Made by a program: the position numbers and the translations under genes
Assembly: GCF_029269835.1 (NCBI RefSeq)
Contig: NZ_JARJBB010000018.1
Coordinates: 57,311-121,310 of the forward strand
DNA length: 64,000 bases
Direction of reading: 5' to 3'
From: Streptomyces tropicalis
GTDB lineage: Bacteria; Actinomycetota; Actinomycetes; Streptomycetales; Streptomycetaceae
Notes under the pieces: generated by a model
Told to the model about the DNA's origin: nothing
Seen by the model: the letters and a program-made list of their open reading frames with translations, nothing else
Database searches by the model: none
Shown here: one piece after another, positions 49,618 through 58,510 of the stretch
Layout: each line of letters starts with the position of its first letter
Numbering within the stretch: the first letter of the stretch is position 1

Positions 49618-50682
49618 CTACCCGCCGAGGATCTCTGCCAGGTCGTAGCGCACCGGCTCGTCCAGCTGTGCGTACGTGCAGCTCTCCGCGGTGCGGTCCG
49701 GGCGCCAGCGGCGGAACCGCGCCGTGTGCCGGAAGCGCGCCCCGTTCTCCATGTGGTCGTACGCCACCTCGGCCACCCGCTCCGGCCGCAGCGGCACCCA
49801 CGACAGGTCCTTCTTGCCCGTCCAGCGGCTCGGCGCACCCGGCAGCCGGTCCGAGGCGTGGGCCGCCTCCTCCGACCAGGCCGCCCACGGGTGTCCGGCG
49901 GCGTCGTCCATCCGCAGCGGCTCCAGCTCCTCGACCAGCTCGGCACGCCGCTTCATCGGGAACGCCGCCGACACGCCCACGTGCTGGAGCCGACCCCGGT
50001 CGTCGAACAGCCCGAGCAGCAGGGACCCGACGACGGGACCGCTCTTGTGGAGGCGGTAGCCGGCGACGACCACGTCCGCGGTGCGCTCGTGCTTGATCTT
50101 GAACATGGCCCGTTCGTCCGGGCGGTAGGCCAGCCCGAGCGGCTTGGCGACGACACCGTCGAGTCCCGCCCCCTCGTACTGCTCGAACCACCGCCGGGCC
50201 ACCTCCACATCGGTGGTCGCCGGCGCCACATGCACCGGAGCCGTCGTCCCCGCCAGCGCCCGCTCCAGCAGCGCCCGGCGGTCGGACAGCGGGACGTCGA
50301 GCAGCGACTCGCCGTCCAGGGCCAGCAGGTCGAAGGCGACGAACGACGACGGCGTGCGCTCGGCCAGCGTGCGCACCCGGGACTCGGCCGGGTGGATACG
50401 CTCGCTCAGCGCATCGAAGTCCAGCCGCCCCTCCCGCGCGACCACGATCTCCCCGTCCAGCACGCAGCGCCCGGGCAGCCGCTCCTTCAGCGCCGCCACC
50501 AGCTCCGGGAAATACCTGGTCAGCGGCTTTCCCGTACGGCTGCCCAGCTCGACCTCGTCCCCGTCGCGGAACACGATCGCCCGGAACCCGTCCCACTTCG
50601 CCTCGTACTGCATGCCCGGCGGGATCGCCGCCACCGACTTGGCGAGCATCGGTTTCAGGGGCGGCATCACCGGCAGATCCAT
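49618..50682 (-). CDS. ATP-dependent DNA ligase (LigC-like)
   Basis: 354-aa ATP-dependent ligase, sealing nicks through an enzyme-AMP intermediate. Motif I is EAKWDGFRA with adenylated Lys29. Further motifs are LDGEIVV (III), FVAFDLLALDG (IIIa), GLDGVVAKPL (IV) and MFKIKHERTADVVV (V). The OB-fold lies about 220-340. No nuclease or Ku domain is present. It is divergent from a stand-alone LigD-type polymerase gene, the usual two-gene NHEJ-associated pair. ATG at 50682 has GGAG too close to serve as a normal site; a -10-like CACAAT 6 bp upstream suggests a leaderless mRNA. Confidence 0.93.
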   Translation of the reverse strand: MDLPVMPPLKPMLAKSVAAIPPGMQYEAKWDGFRAIVFRDGDEVELGSRTGKPLTRYFPELVAALKERLPGRCVLDGEIVVAREGRLDFDALSERIHPAESRVRTLAERTPSSFVAFDLLALDGESLLDVPLSDRRALLERALAGTTAPVHVAPATTDVEVARRWFEQYEGAGLDGVVAKPLGLAYRPDERAMFKIKHERTADVVVAGYRLHKSGPVVGSLLLGLFDDRGRLQHVGVSAAFPMKRRAELVEELEPLRMDDAAGHPWAAWSEEAAHASDRLPGAPSRWTGKKDLSWVPLRPERVAEVAYDHMENGARFRHTARFRRWRPDRTAESCTYAQLDEPVRYDLAEILGG

Positions 50683-50756
50683 GCTCCGATTGTGCGCGCG
50701 GGCGGCCACCTCCGCCCGGTGTGCGCGCCGGGCGGGTCGCGCCTACCGTGGCTCGC

Positions 50757-51785
50757 ATGGGCGATGCGGTGGAACTCGACGTGGGCGGCCGGACCGTGCG
50801 GCTGTCCAGCCCCGACAAGGTCTTCTTCCCCGAGCGCGGCTTCACCAAGCTGGACGTCGCCCGGTACTACGCGGCCGTGGCCCCCGGCATCCTGCGCGCC
50901 CTGCGCGACCGCCCCACCACCCTCCAGCGCTATCCCGACGGGGTGGAGGGGGAGTGGTTCTACCAGAAGCGCGCGCCCAAGGGCATGCCCGACTGGATCC
51001 CGACCGCGCACATCACCTTCCCCAGCGGCCGCAGCGCCGACGAGATGTGCCCCACCGAGGAGGCGGCCGTGGTGTGGGCCGCGCAGTACGGCACGGTCAC
51101 CTTCCACCCCTGGCCGGTGCGCCGCGACGACGTCGAGCACCCCGACGAGCTGCGCATCGACCTCGACCCGCAGCCCGGCACCGACTTCGCGGACGCCGTC
51201 CGCGCCGCCCACGAACTGCGCGGTGTCCTCGACGAGTTCGGCGGCCTGCGCGGCTGGCCGAAGACCTCCGGCGGCCGGGGGCTGCACGTCTTCGTGCCGA
51301 TCGAGCCCCGCTGGACCTTCACCCAGGTGCGGCGGGCGGCCATCGCGGTGGGGCGGGAGATGGAGCGGCGCATGCCGGAGCAGGTCACGATCAAGTGGTG
51401 GAAGGAGGAGCGCGGCCGCCGCATCTTCCTCGACTACAACCAGACCGCCCGCGACCGCACCATCGCCTCCGCCTACTCCGTGCGTCCCCTGCCGCACGCC
51501 CCGGTCTCCGCGCCCTTGCGCTGGGAGGAGACCGGCGACGTGCACCCCCAGGACTTCGACCTGGCGACGATGCCGGCCCGCTTCGCCGAACTCGGCGACG
51601 TGCACGCCGACATGGACGCCTCGGCCCACTCCCTGGAGGCACTCCTGGACCTGGCCGCGAAGGACGAGCACGACCACGGACTCGGCGACCTGCCCTACCC
51701 GCCGGAGTACCCGAAGATGCCCGGCGAGCCGAAGCGCGTCCAGCCCAGCCGCGCCAAGCGCACGTCCCCCGCACCGCCCGAGTGA
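50757..51785 (+). CDS. LigD-type polymerase/primase domain protein
   Basis: 342-aa archaeo-eukaryotic primase-superfamily polymerase as found in LigD. It has FYQKRAPKGMPDW near 65-77, the catalytic acidic pair in RIDLDPQPG (about 136-144), the HTSGGRGLHVFVPI-type motif (KTSGGRGLHVFVPI) and DYNQTARDRTIASAYSVRP. It would add (ribo)nucleotides at double-strand break ends for the partner ligase. ATG at 50757 lacks a ribosome-binding site; TACCGT 7 bp upstream is a plausible -10, so the transcript is probably leaderless. The tail is Lys/Arg/Pro-rich. Confidence 0.93.
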   Translation: MGDAVELDVGGRTVRLSSPDKVFFPERGFTKLDVARYYAAVAPGILRALRDRPTTLQRYPDGVEGEWFYQKRAPKGMPDWIPTAHITFPSGRSADEMCPTEEAAVVWAAQYGTVTFHPWPVRRDDVEHPDELRIDLDPQPGTDFADAVRAAHELRGVLDEFGGLRGWPKTSGGRGLHVFVPIEPRWTFTQVRRAAIAVGREMERRMPEQVTIKWWKEERGRRIFLDYNQTARDRTIASAYSVRPLPHAPVSAPLRWEETGDVHPQDFDLATMPARFAELGDVHADMDASAHSLEALLDLAAKDEHDHGLGDLPYPPEYPKMPGEPKRVQPSRAKRTSPAPPE

Positions 51786-51959
51786 GCCCGTGCGGCCCCC
51801 GGCACGGCCGCTCCCGTTCTCCCGGCCCTCTCCCTCGCCGAGCCGCCACCCGGCAGCGCGGAACCGCACTTTCCGCCGGACCTGACGGCTGATCACCCGT
51901 ACGGCCCCTGCCTGTGCCGGGGATATCCTGATCGGCAACCGCCGGTGAGGAGTCCCGAA

Positions 51960-53021
51960 GTGAGCGACACAGCGTCCCGCCCCACCCTGGAGGCCGTGGC
52001 CGCGCGTGCGGGAGTGTCCCGGGCCACCGTGTCCCGTGTGGTCAACGGCTCGGACGGGGTGCGCGAGCCCCTGGCCGAGCGGGTCCGCCAGGCCGTCGAG
52101 GAACTCGGGTACGTGCCCAACCAGGCGGCCCGCTCCCTGGTGACCAGGCGTCACGACGCGGTCGCCGTCGTCATCGCCGAACCGGAGGCGCGGGTCTTCG
52201 CTGACCCCTTCTTCGCGCTCCAGCTGCGCGGTATCAGCCAGGAGCTCACCGCCCACGACTCCCAGCTGGTGCTGCTGCTCACCGAGGGCCGGGGCGACCA
52301 CACCCGGGTCGGCCGCTACCTCGCCGGCGGCCACGTCGACGGCGCGCTCGTCTTCTCGCTCCACCTGGACGACCCGCTGCCGGGCCTGATCCGGCGGGCC
52401 GGCGTGCCCACCGTGTTCGGCGGACGGCCCGGCTGGAGCGACGACGCGGACGGGATCGTGTACGTCGACAGCGACAACCGCGGCGGCGCCCGGGAGGCCG
52501 TACGGCATCTCGTCGGCCTCGGCCGCACCCGCGTCGCGCACATATCCGGACCCCTCGACCAGACGTCGGCGGCGGACCGGCTCGACGGCTACCGGGACGT
52601 CATGGCCGACGCCGATCCGCGGCTGGTCGCCGAGAGCGACTTCACCCACGCCGGCGGCGAGCGCGCCATGCGCGAACTCCTCGACCGCTGCCCCGACCTG
52701 GACGCCGTGTTCGCGGCCAACGACCTCACCGCCTCGGGGGCCCTGCGGGTCCTGCGCGAGCGCGGGCTCCGGGTCCCCGAGGACGTGGCCGTGGCCGGCT
52801 TCGACGACATGCTGCCGGTGGCCGAGCAGACCGAGCCGCCGCTGACGACGGTCCGCCAGGACATCGAGGAGATGGGCCGCCTGATGGCCCGCCTCCTCCT
52901 GCGCGGCCTCGACCGTCGCGGCCCCGGGCCGCGCACCGGCGGCCAGGACGCCCCGGACGGCCCCGACGGCCCGTCCGGCATCGTCCTGCCGACCACCCTG
53001 GTCCGGCGCGCCTCCGCCTGA
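51960..53021 (+). CDS. LacI-family transcriptional regulator
   Basis: 353 aa. The N-terminal HTH and hinge helix are TLEAVAARAGVSRATVSRVVNG and VREAVEEL-like VRQAVEELGYVPNQAARSL. The periplasmic-binding-type sugar domain covers about 65-330 (GTFGVSRP-type VFGGRPGWSDD, GYRDVMADAD, DAVFAANDLTASGALRVL, VAVAGFDDM). A Pro/Gly/Asp-rich insertion (about 320-338) precedes the last strand. GTG at 51960 follows GAGGAG at 8 nt. No sugar genes adjoin it. Whether it binds the GAGAGCGCTCTC site at 1617 is unknown. Confidence 0.93.
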   Translation: MSDTASRPTLEAVAARAGVSRATVSRVVNGSDGVREPLAERVRQAVEELGYVPNQAARSLVTRRHDAVAVVIAEPEARVFADPFFALQLRGISQELTAHDSQLVLLLTEGRGDHTRVGRYLAGGHVDGALVFSLHLDDPLPGLIRRAGVPTVFGGRPGWSDDADGIVYVDSDNRGGAREAVRHLVGLGRTRVAHISGPLDQTSAADRLDGYRDVMADADPRLVAESDFTHAGGERAMRELLDRCPDLDAVFAANDLTASGALRVLRERGLRVPEDVAVAGFDDMLPVAEQTEPPLTTVRQDIEEMGRLMARLLLRGLDRRGPGPRTGGQDAPDGPDGPSGIVLPTTLVRRASA

Positions 53022-53044
53022 GCATCCTCGCGCGGAGCGGGCCG

Positions 53045-53085
53045 GGCACGGGGTCCGCCCCGCGAGGCGCGCCGGACCCCGTGCC
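53045..53085. terminator. Bidirectional hairpin terminator
   Basis: GGCACGGGGTCCG (53045-53057) and CGGACCCCGTGCC (53073-53085) are perfect 13-bp arms between the convergent LacI and VOC genes. Confidence 0.8.
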
Positions 53086-53098
53086 GGCCGTCGGGGGG

Positions 53099-53890
53099 TC
53101 ACATCTGCTGCGACGCGCTCCTGATCACCGCGAAGCGGGCGCCGTCGGGGTCGGCGAGGCGGGCCATGCGGCCGACCCCCTCGACGTCCCGGGGAGGCAT
53201 CCGGACCGTGCCGCCGAGCTCCAGGGCCCGGGCGACGGTCGCGTCCGTGTCCGCGACCTCGAAGTACGGCAGCCAGTACGCGCCGGCCTCGGCCTCGACG
53301 GGGTCGTCGCCGAGCGGGACGATGCCGCCGAACATCGCGCTCTCCCCGCCCTCGGCGGGGTTGACGCAGGTGTAGGTGCCGCCGGGGAAGGACACCGCGG
53401 AGGTCTCCAGGCCGAGCACCTTGTGGTAGAAGGCCGCGGCCGCGGCGATGTCGGGGGTGTACAGCTCCACCCAGCACAGCGAGCCGGGGTCGCCCGCTTT
53501 GTCCACGCCCTTCGTCAGCCCCGGCTGCCAGAGACCGAAGGGGACGCCCGCCCGGTCCGACAGCACCGCCATGTGGCCCTGTCCCATCACGTCCATCGGC
53601 GGCACCAGCACCTGCCCGCGCGCCTGCTCGGCGGTCTTGGCCGTGGCGTCCGCGTCAGCACTCTGGAAGTAGACCGTCCAGGACGGCGGACCCTGCTCCG
53701 GGCCGGTCTGCATGCCCCCGGCCACCGTGCTGCCGGCGAGCTGGAAGAAGCCGTAGCCGCCTGCCTCGGGCCCGGCCGACTGGAAGTCCCAGCCGAACAG
53801 GCCGCCGTAGAAGGCGCGGGCGCCGTCGATGTCGGACGAGCCGACGTCGATCCAGTTCGGCGCTCCGTCGACGAAACGGGTGGTGAGCAT
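53099..53890 (-). CDS. VOC-superfamily (glyoxalase-like) protein, two tandem modules
   Basis: 263-aa protein of two vicinal-oxygen-chelate halves: NWIDVGSSDIDGARAFYGGLFGWDF (9-33, shown in part) and CWVELYTPDIAAAAAFYHKVLGLE (about 140-163). Each ends in a beta-strand PFGLWQPG or ARFAVIRS. The metal-ligand positions typical of glyoxalase I are not all present. Actinobacterial homologues are often annotated as hydroxylase-like proteins of uncertain role, including stress or antibiotic binding. ATG at 53890 has AAGGAGGG at ideal spacing. Confidence 0.88.
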   Translation of the reverse strand: MLTTRFVDGAPNWIDVGSSDIDGARAFYGGLFGWDFQSAGPEAGGYGFFQLAGSTVAGGMQTGPEQGPPSWTVYFQSADADATAKTAEQARGQVLVPPMDVMGQGHMAVLSDRAGVPFGLWQPGLTKGVDKAGDPGSLCWVELYTPDIAAAAAFYHKVLGLETSAVSFPGGTYTCVNPAEGGESAMFGGIVPLGDDPVEAEAGAYWLPYFEVADTDATVARALELGGTVRMPPRDVEGVGRMARLADPDGARFAVIRSASQQM

Positions 53891-54220
53891 CCGTGCCCTC
53901 CTTCGAAGGGTCCCGTGGTCTGCTCTGCCGAGTCTGGCACCGCCCACTGACAATCGCTGCCGGAGCACGGGCGGCCGGGGGGGGGTACGGCGCCGGACGA
54001 TCCGCTCCGCCCCCGCGCGCCGCCGTGCGCAGCGGGTGCCGGTGCGACGATCATCGAGCCTGCCCGGGCCCCTCCCGGTCCCGGCAGGACCTGCCGGGGG
54101 GCGCGCTCGAGGCGTACGCGGGCCCGTCCCGGGCGGGCCGGGGCGGGCGGGACGCCGCGTTGACCGGTCATTGACCGGTCGTTGATCGATCGTTTTTCGC
54201 GCCCCGGCAGGCTCTCCCCC
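53891..54220. other. Gene-free region between the VOC and WhiB genes
   Basis: No gene is visible. It includes a run of nine Gs near 53984 and the triple TTGACCGGTC repeat described separately just upstream of the WhiB gene. Confidence 0.5.
54160..54192. promoter_or_regulatory. Three head-to-tail 11-bp TTGACCGGTC repeats upstream of whiB-like gene
   Basis: TTGACCGGTCA, TTGACCGGTCG and TTGATCGATCG follow each other exactly (54160-54192). Each has a palindromic core (GACCGGTC or GATCGATC). The 11-bp period places all on one face of the helix, and TTGACC is also -35-like. A cooperative regulator site or iteron-like operator is likely. Confidence 0.6.
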
Positions 54221-54463
54221 ATGCACACCGAGACGATCACACCGGCCGCCCCCGCCTGGCAGGCCCAGGCCCTGTGCGCACAGACCGGGGCGGACTTCTT
54301 CTTTCCCGAGCCGGGCAGCTCGGTGCGGGAGGCCAAGCGCATCTGCGGCATGTGCGAGATGCGCCCGGCCTGCCTGGAGTACGCACTCGAGAACGACGAG
54401 CGCTTCGGCGTCTGGGGCGGCCTGTCCGAGAAGGAACGCCTGGCACTGCGCCGCGCCGCCTAA
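54221..54463 (+). CDS. WhiB-like (Wbl) iron-sulfur regulator
   Basis: 80-aa Wbl protein. The four cluster cysteines are Cys19 (ALCAQ), Cys42 and Cys45 (ICGMC) and Cys51 (ACLEYA), followed by the invariant turn GVWGG (63-67) and a basic C-terminal tail KERLALRRAA. Wbl proteins bind a [4Fe-4S] cluster, usually contact the principal sigma factor and control development, redox or antibiotic responses. ATG at 54221 begins the conserved length; the frame extends upstream into the TTGACCGGTC repeats. Which named Wbl it is cannot be decided by eye. Confidence 0.93.
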   Translation: MHTETITPAAPAWQAQALCAQTGADFFFPEPGSSVREAKRICGMCEMRPACLEYALENDERFGVWGGLSEKERLALRRAA

Positions 54464-54732
54464 GGCTGTGGCCGGAGGGGTGTGCCGGGATGCTCGCGGC
54501 GTCCGGTGCCGGGGGCACCTCCCACGCCGTTCAGGCTGCGGGGGAGCATCGCACGGCGGAGCGTCGCCCGCGTACGGGATGTACCCGGGTGAGGCGACGA
54601 CGCGGCGAGGTGCCGTGCCGGGCGTCGCGAGCCGGTCGACCTTTCCGGCCACAGCACCGGGCCGTCCGGCCGCACCGTCGGCCCGGCCGCGCACCGCGCA
54701 CCGCGGGGCGCGGTGCCGGGCGGCCCGTGTGT

Positions 54733-55710
54733 TCAGCCGGCCGCCCGGGCCGCCATCCGCGCCTTGCGGGCCGCGAGACGCTCGTCGAATTTCAGCGCCT
54801 CCGCGTCCAGGCCGCCCATGAACACGCCCAGCTCCTCCTGCGCCTGCAGCCCCTCCGGGCCGAGCCCGTCGATCTCCATGATCTTCAGGAAGCGCAGCAC
54901 CGGCTCCAGCACGTCGTCGTGGTGGATGCGCATGTTGTAGACCTCGCCGATGGCCATTTGCGCCGCCGCCCGCTCGAAGCCCGGGATGCCGTGGCCGGGC
55001 ATGCGGAAGTTCACGACCACGTCCCGCACCGCCTGCATGGTGAGGTCGGGGGCGAGCTCGAAGGCCGACTTGAGCAGGTTGCGGTAGAAGACCATGTGCA
55101 GGTTCTCGTCGGTCGCGATGCGCGCCAGCATGCGGTCGCAGACCGGATCGCCGGACTGGTGGCCGGTGTTGCGGTGCGAGATGCGGGTGGCGAGCTCCTG
55201 GAAGGCGACGTACGCGATCGAGTGCAGCATCGAGTGCCGGTTGTCCGACTCGAAACCCTCGCTCATGTGCGCCATGCGGAACCGCTCCAGCTGGTCCGGG
55301 TCGACCGCGCGCGAGGCGAGCAGGTAGTCCCGCATCACGATGCCGTGCCGGCCCTCCTCCGCCGTCCAGCGGTGCACCCACGTGCCCCACGCGCCGTCCC
55401 GGCCGAAGAGCGAGGCGATCTCGTGGTGGTAGCTCGGCAGGTTGTCCTCGGTGAGCAGGTTCACCACCAGGGCCGTGCGGCCGATGTCGGTGACCTTGGA
55501 CTGCTCCTTGTCCCAGGCCTCGCCGTCCTCGAACAGGCCCGGGAAGTTGCGGCCGTCGCTCCAGGGCACGTACTCGTGCGGCATCCAGTCCTTGGCGACC
55601 TTCAGGTGCCGGTCGAGCTCCCGCTCCACGACCTCCTCCAGCGCGTACAGCAGTCGCGCGTCGGTCCACGCGTTGGACGGGCTGCCGAGGTGGGGGGAGG
55701 TGATCGTCAC
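54733..55710 (-). CDS. Acyl-[acyl-carrier-protein] desaturase (soluble diiron type)
   Basis: 325-aa ferritin-like desaturase introducing a double bond into acyl-ACP. The two diiron motifs are WTAEEGRHG (about 116-124) and ATDENLHM (about 202-209), with partner residues in EDNLPSYHHEI. It lacks membrane helices. The C-terminal helix is Ala/Arg-rich. GTG at 55710 follows TGGAG. The promoter region carries three TACG-N4-CGTA units with 15-bp period, a strong TetR-type operator shared with the lipase gene at 1921. Confidence 0.93.
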   Translation of the reverse strand: MTITSPHLGSPSNAWTDARLLYALEEVVERELDRHLKVAKDWMPHEYVPWSDGRNFPGLFEDGEAWDKEQSKVTDIGRTALVVNLLTEDNLPSYHHEIASLFGRDGAWGTWVHRWTAEEGRHGIVMRDYLLASRAVDPDQLERFRMAHMSEGFESDNRHSMLHSIAYVAFQELATRISHRNTGHQSGDPVCDRMLARIATDENLHMVFYRNLLKSAFELAPDLTMQAVRDVVVNFRMPGHGIPGFERAAAQMAIGEVYNMRIHHDDVLEPVLRFLKIMEIDGLGPEGLQAQEELGVFMGGLDAEALKFDERLAARKARMAARAAG

Positions 55711-55768
55711 GGGAACTCCAGGGGGACGGGGTGCGGGCGGACCGGACCGGCGAGCGGGTGCCGGAACC

Positions 55769-55810
55769 TACGGGATCGTAGGCTACGAAGCCGTAGGTTA
55801 CGAAGCCGTA
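55769..55810. promoter_or_regulatory. Triple TACG-N4-CGTA operator at the desaturase promoter
   Basis: TACGGGATCGTA (55769-55780), TACGAAGCCGTA (55784-55795) and TACGAAGCCGTA (55799-55810) are spaced by 3 bp, which also creates CGTAGGCTACG and CGTAGGTTACG. The array lies 60-100 bp before the desaturase GTG, just beside an AT-rich promoter-like stretch (55811-55830). Confidence 0.7.
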
Positions 55811-55875
55811 GATTAAGTTCGCTGTAAAGATTGCTGATCAGACCGTCCCGCCGGGCAGTTGACCAGGGCGCACGA

Positions 55876-55904
55876 CGGCCCCGGGACCGCAGGTCCCGGG
55901 GCCG
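55876..55904 (-). terminator. Hairpin terminator after the DDAH gene
   Basis: CGGCCCCGGGACC (55876-55888) and GGTCCCGGGGCCG (55892-55904) are perfect 13-bp arms with a 3-nt loop, 22 bp beyond the stop. Confidence 0.8.
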
Positions 55905-55926
55905 AACGGGGGGCGTGCCCATCCGG

Positions 55927-56703
55927 TCAGGCGTACAGGTCGCGCATCCTGACCGAGAGGCACGTCACACATCCCTCGAGCTTCTCGAACTCGCTGATGT
56001 CCACCACCACCGGCTCGAAGCCGAGATCGCCGAGCAGCTCCGCCGTCTTCGGCGCGCTCGCCGCGATCAGCAGCCGGTTGCCACCGAGCAGCACCACGTG
56101 CCCGCCGGCCTCCTCGGGCACCGGCAGGAACCGCGCGTACAGCGACGGGGTGTCCACCTTCGGGATGTGGCCGACCACGGTCCCGTCGGGCAGCGCCGTC
56201 ACCGCCGACTTCAGATGCAGCACCTTGTGCACCGGGACGGCGACGACCCGCGCCCCGATCGGCTCGAAGGCGGCGCGCAGCTGCTGCACCCCGGCCGCGT
56301 TGGTGCGCCCGCCCCGGCCGACGTAGATCGTGTCGCCGACCTTCAGCACGTCGCCGCCGTCGAGGGTGCCCGGATCCCAGATCCAGTTGACCGAGCAGCC
56401 CAGGCGGGCCACCGCCTCCTCGACGCCGAAGGTCTCCTCGCGCCGGACCGGGGCGCCGGGCCGGGTGATCAGCGCGACGTTCTTGTACATGACGACGGTG
56501 TCCTCGACGAACACCGAGTCCGGGCAGTCGTCGGCGGGATCCACCTCGACCGTCTCCCAGCCGTTGGTACGCAGCGCCTCGACGTACTCCTCCCACTGCC
56601 GCCGGGCGAGTTCGACGTCCACCTTCTCCCGCTCGACGTGGGTCACCAGGCCCTCGGCGAGACGCGGGCTGGGGCGGCGGACGAGGGCCTTCTGGCTGGG
56701 CAC
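55927..56703 (-). CDS. ddaH: Dimethylarginine dimethylaminohydrolase
   Basis: 258-aa enzyme of the guanidino-modifying superfamily, converting N-omega-methylated arginine (or a related guanidine) to citrulline and an amine. Motifs are PDSVFVEDTVV (substrate carboxylates), DGGDVLKVG, the catalytic His in VLHLKSAVTALPDG and the C-terminal GCVTCLSVRM. Of the two cysteines (245 and 248), Cys248 aligns best with the nucleophile. GTG at 56703 is chosen over an upstream in-frame ATG because GGAGA lies 7 nt before it. It forms its own transcription unit. Confidence 0.9.
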   Translation of the reverse strand: MPSQKALVRRPSPRLAEGLVTHVEREKVDVELARRQWEEYVEALRTNGWETVEVDPADDCPDSVFVEDTVVMYKNVALITRPGAPVRREETFGVEEAVARLGCSVNWIWDPGTLDGGDVLKVGDTIYVGRGGRTNAAGVQQLRAAFEPIGARVVAVPVHKVLHLKSAVTALPDGTVVGHIPKVDTPSLYARFLPVPEEAGGHVVLLGGNRLLIAASAPKTAELLGDLGFEPVVVDISEFEKLEGCVTCLSVRMRDLYA

Positions 56704-56812
56704 GACGGGTCTCCGAATCGGCAAACGGCGGTGCGGGCCGGATGGTGCGGCTCCGGTCCGCCATCATGCGTCAACTGCCGGTGCAGGCAAAACCCTGCGG
56801 GCCGCGCGACCA

Positions 56813-56844
56813 CCCTGCGGGGGCCCGGCCCGGACCCCGCAGGG
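56813..56844 (-). terminator. Hairpin terminator after the ABC-F gene
   Basis: CCCTGCGGGG (56813-56822) and CCCCGCAGGG (56835-56844) are perfect arms, 22 bp after the ABC-F stop. Confidence 0.7.
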
Positions 56845-56866
56845 ACCGGCCCGGGCGCCGCCCGGC

Positions 56867-58510
56867 CTACGCGAGGTCGGCCAGCTCCTCGGGCGTGGTC
56901 GGCGTCAACTCCCCTCCCTCCAGCAGCAGCCAGCGCGTGATGCCGAGGGACCGGAGGAACGGCAGGTCGTGACTGGCGACGACCAGCGCCCCCTCGTACG
57001 ACTCCAGGGCCGTGGTCAGCCGGCGCACGCTGGCCATGTCGAGATTGTTCGTCGGCTCGTCCAGCAGGAGCAGTTGCGGGGCGGGCTCGGCCAGCATCAG
57101 CGCGGCCAGCGCGGCCCGGAAGCGCTCGCCCCCGGACAGCGTCGCCGCCTGCTGGTCGGCCCGCGCGCCGCGGAACAGGAAGCGGGCCAGCCGCGCCCGG
57201 ATCCGGTTGCGGGTGGCGCCCGGCGCGAACCGGGCCACGTTCTCCGCGACGGTCAGCGTGTCGTCCAGGACGTCGAGCCGCTGCGGCAGGAACCGCAGCG
57301 GGACGTGCGCGACCGCCTCGCCCGCCACCGGCGCCAGTTCACCCGCGACGGTGCGCAGCAGGGTCGTCTTGCCCGCCCCGTTCCGCCCGACCAGCGCCAC
57401 CCGCTCGGGCCCGTGCAGATCGAGGCGGCCGCCGACGCGTGCCCCGTACGCCAGCTCCAGGCGGGCGAGGGTCAGGACGGCGCGGCCCGGCGGTACGGCG
57501 GTGTACGGCAGGTCGATCCGGATCTCGTCGTCGTCCCGGACCGCCTCCACCGCCTCGTCGAGCCGCTCCCTGGCCTCGGCCAGCCGTTCCTCGTGCAGGA
57601 TGCGGTGCTTGCCCGCGGACTCCTGCGCGGCCCGCTTGCGCGCCCCCATGACGATCTTCGGTTCGCGCTTGCTGTCCCACATCCTCTGGCCGTACCGCTT
57701 GCGGCGGGCCAGTTTGACCTGGGCGTCGGCCAGTTCGCGCCGCTGCCGGCGCAGATCGGCCCCGGCGACGCGCACCATGCGCTCGGCGGCCTCCTGCTCG
57801 GCGTCCAGGGCCTCCTGGTAGGCCGAGAAGTTCCCGCCGTACCAGGAGATCCCGCCGCCGCGCAGGTCGGCGATCCGGTCGACCAGCTCGAGGAGTTCCC
57901 GGTCGTGGCTGACCACGACCAGCACGCCCGGCCAGGACGAGACGGCCGCGTACAGGCGCCGCCGTGCGTACAGGTCGAGGTCGTTGGTCGGTTCGTCGAG
58001 CAGCAGGATGTCCGGCCGGCGCAGCAGCAGTGCGGCGAGCCGCAGCAGCACGGACTCGCCGCCGGACACCTCGCCGACCGTGCGGTCCAGGCCGATGTGG
58101 CCGAGCCCGAGCTCGCCGAGGGCCGCGAGGGCGCGCTCCTCGACGTCCCAGTCCTCGCCGACGGCCTCGAAGTGCCCCTCGGCCGGGTCGCCCGCCTCGA
58201 TGGCGTGCAGCGCGGCCCGCTGCGCGGCGATGCCGAGGGCCTGGTCGACACGGAGCGCGGTGTCGAGGGTGACGTTCTGCGGCAGGTACCCCACCTCGCC
58301 GGTGACACGGATCGTGCCGCCGGTGGGGGCGAGCTCGCCCGCGATCAGCTTCAGCAGGGTCGACTTGCCGGAGCCGTTGACGCCGACGAGACCGGTCCGG
58401 CCCGGGCCGAAGGCGGCGTCCAGGCCGTCCAGCACGGTGGTGCCGTCGGGCCAGGTGTAGGAGAGGGAGGTGCAGGTGAAGGAGGTGGAGGACGAGAAGG
58501 ACATGGACAT
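56867..58510 (-). CDS. ABC-F subfamily ATPase (ribosome-acting, possible antibiotic-resistance type)
   Basis: 547-aa protein of two ABC ATPase domains with no membrane segment. Domain 1: Walker A GVNGSGKST (43-51), signature VSGGESVLLRL, Walker B ILLLDEPTNDLD. Domain 2: Walker A GRNGAGKTT, signature LSGGERFRAAL, Walker B LLLLDEPTNNLD. The charged interdomain linker (about 215-310, with ERMVRVAGADLRRQRRELADAQVKL) would reach the ribosomal E/P-site region. ABC-F proteins ease translation stalls or protect from ribosome-targeting antibiotics. ATG at 58510 has GAGG close upstream; a second ATG at 58504 is equally possible. The leader contains a long-range inverted repeat. Confidence 0.92.
   Translation of the reverse strand: MSMSFSSSTSFTCTSLSYTWPDGTTVLDGLDAAFGPGRTGLVGVNGSGKSTLLKLIAGELAPTGGTIRVTGEVGYLPQNVTLDTALRVDQALGIAAQRAALHAIEAGDPAEGHFEAVGEDWDVEERALAALGELGLGHIGLDRTVGEVSGGESVLLRLAALLLRRPDILLLDEPTNDLDLYARRRLYAAVSSWPGVLVVVSHDRELLELVDRIADLRGGGISWYGGNFSAYQEALDAEQEAAERMVRVAGADLRRQRRELADAQVKLARRKRYGQRMWDSKREPKIVMGARKRAAQESAGKHRILHEERLAEARERLDEAVEAVRDDDEIRIDLPYTAVPPGRAVLTLARLELAYGARVGGRLDLHGPERVALVGRNGAGKTTLLRTVAGELAPVAGEAVAHVPLRFLPQRLDVLDDTLTVAENVARFAPGATRNRIRARLARFLFRGARADQQAATLSGGERFRAALAALMLAEPAPQLLLLDEPTNNLDMASVRRLTTALESYEGALVVASHDLPFLRSLGITRWLLLEGGELTPTTPEELADLA

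Noticed and set aside
53980..53995. Run of nine Gs as a phase-variation tract
   Set aside because: It lies in non-coding DNA far from a promoter element of either flanking gene; no function can be argued.
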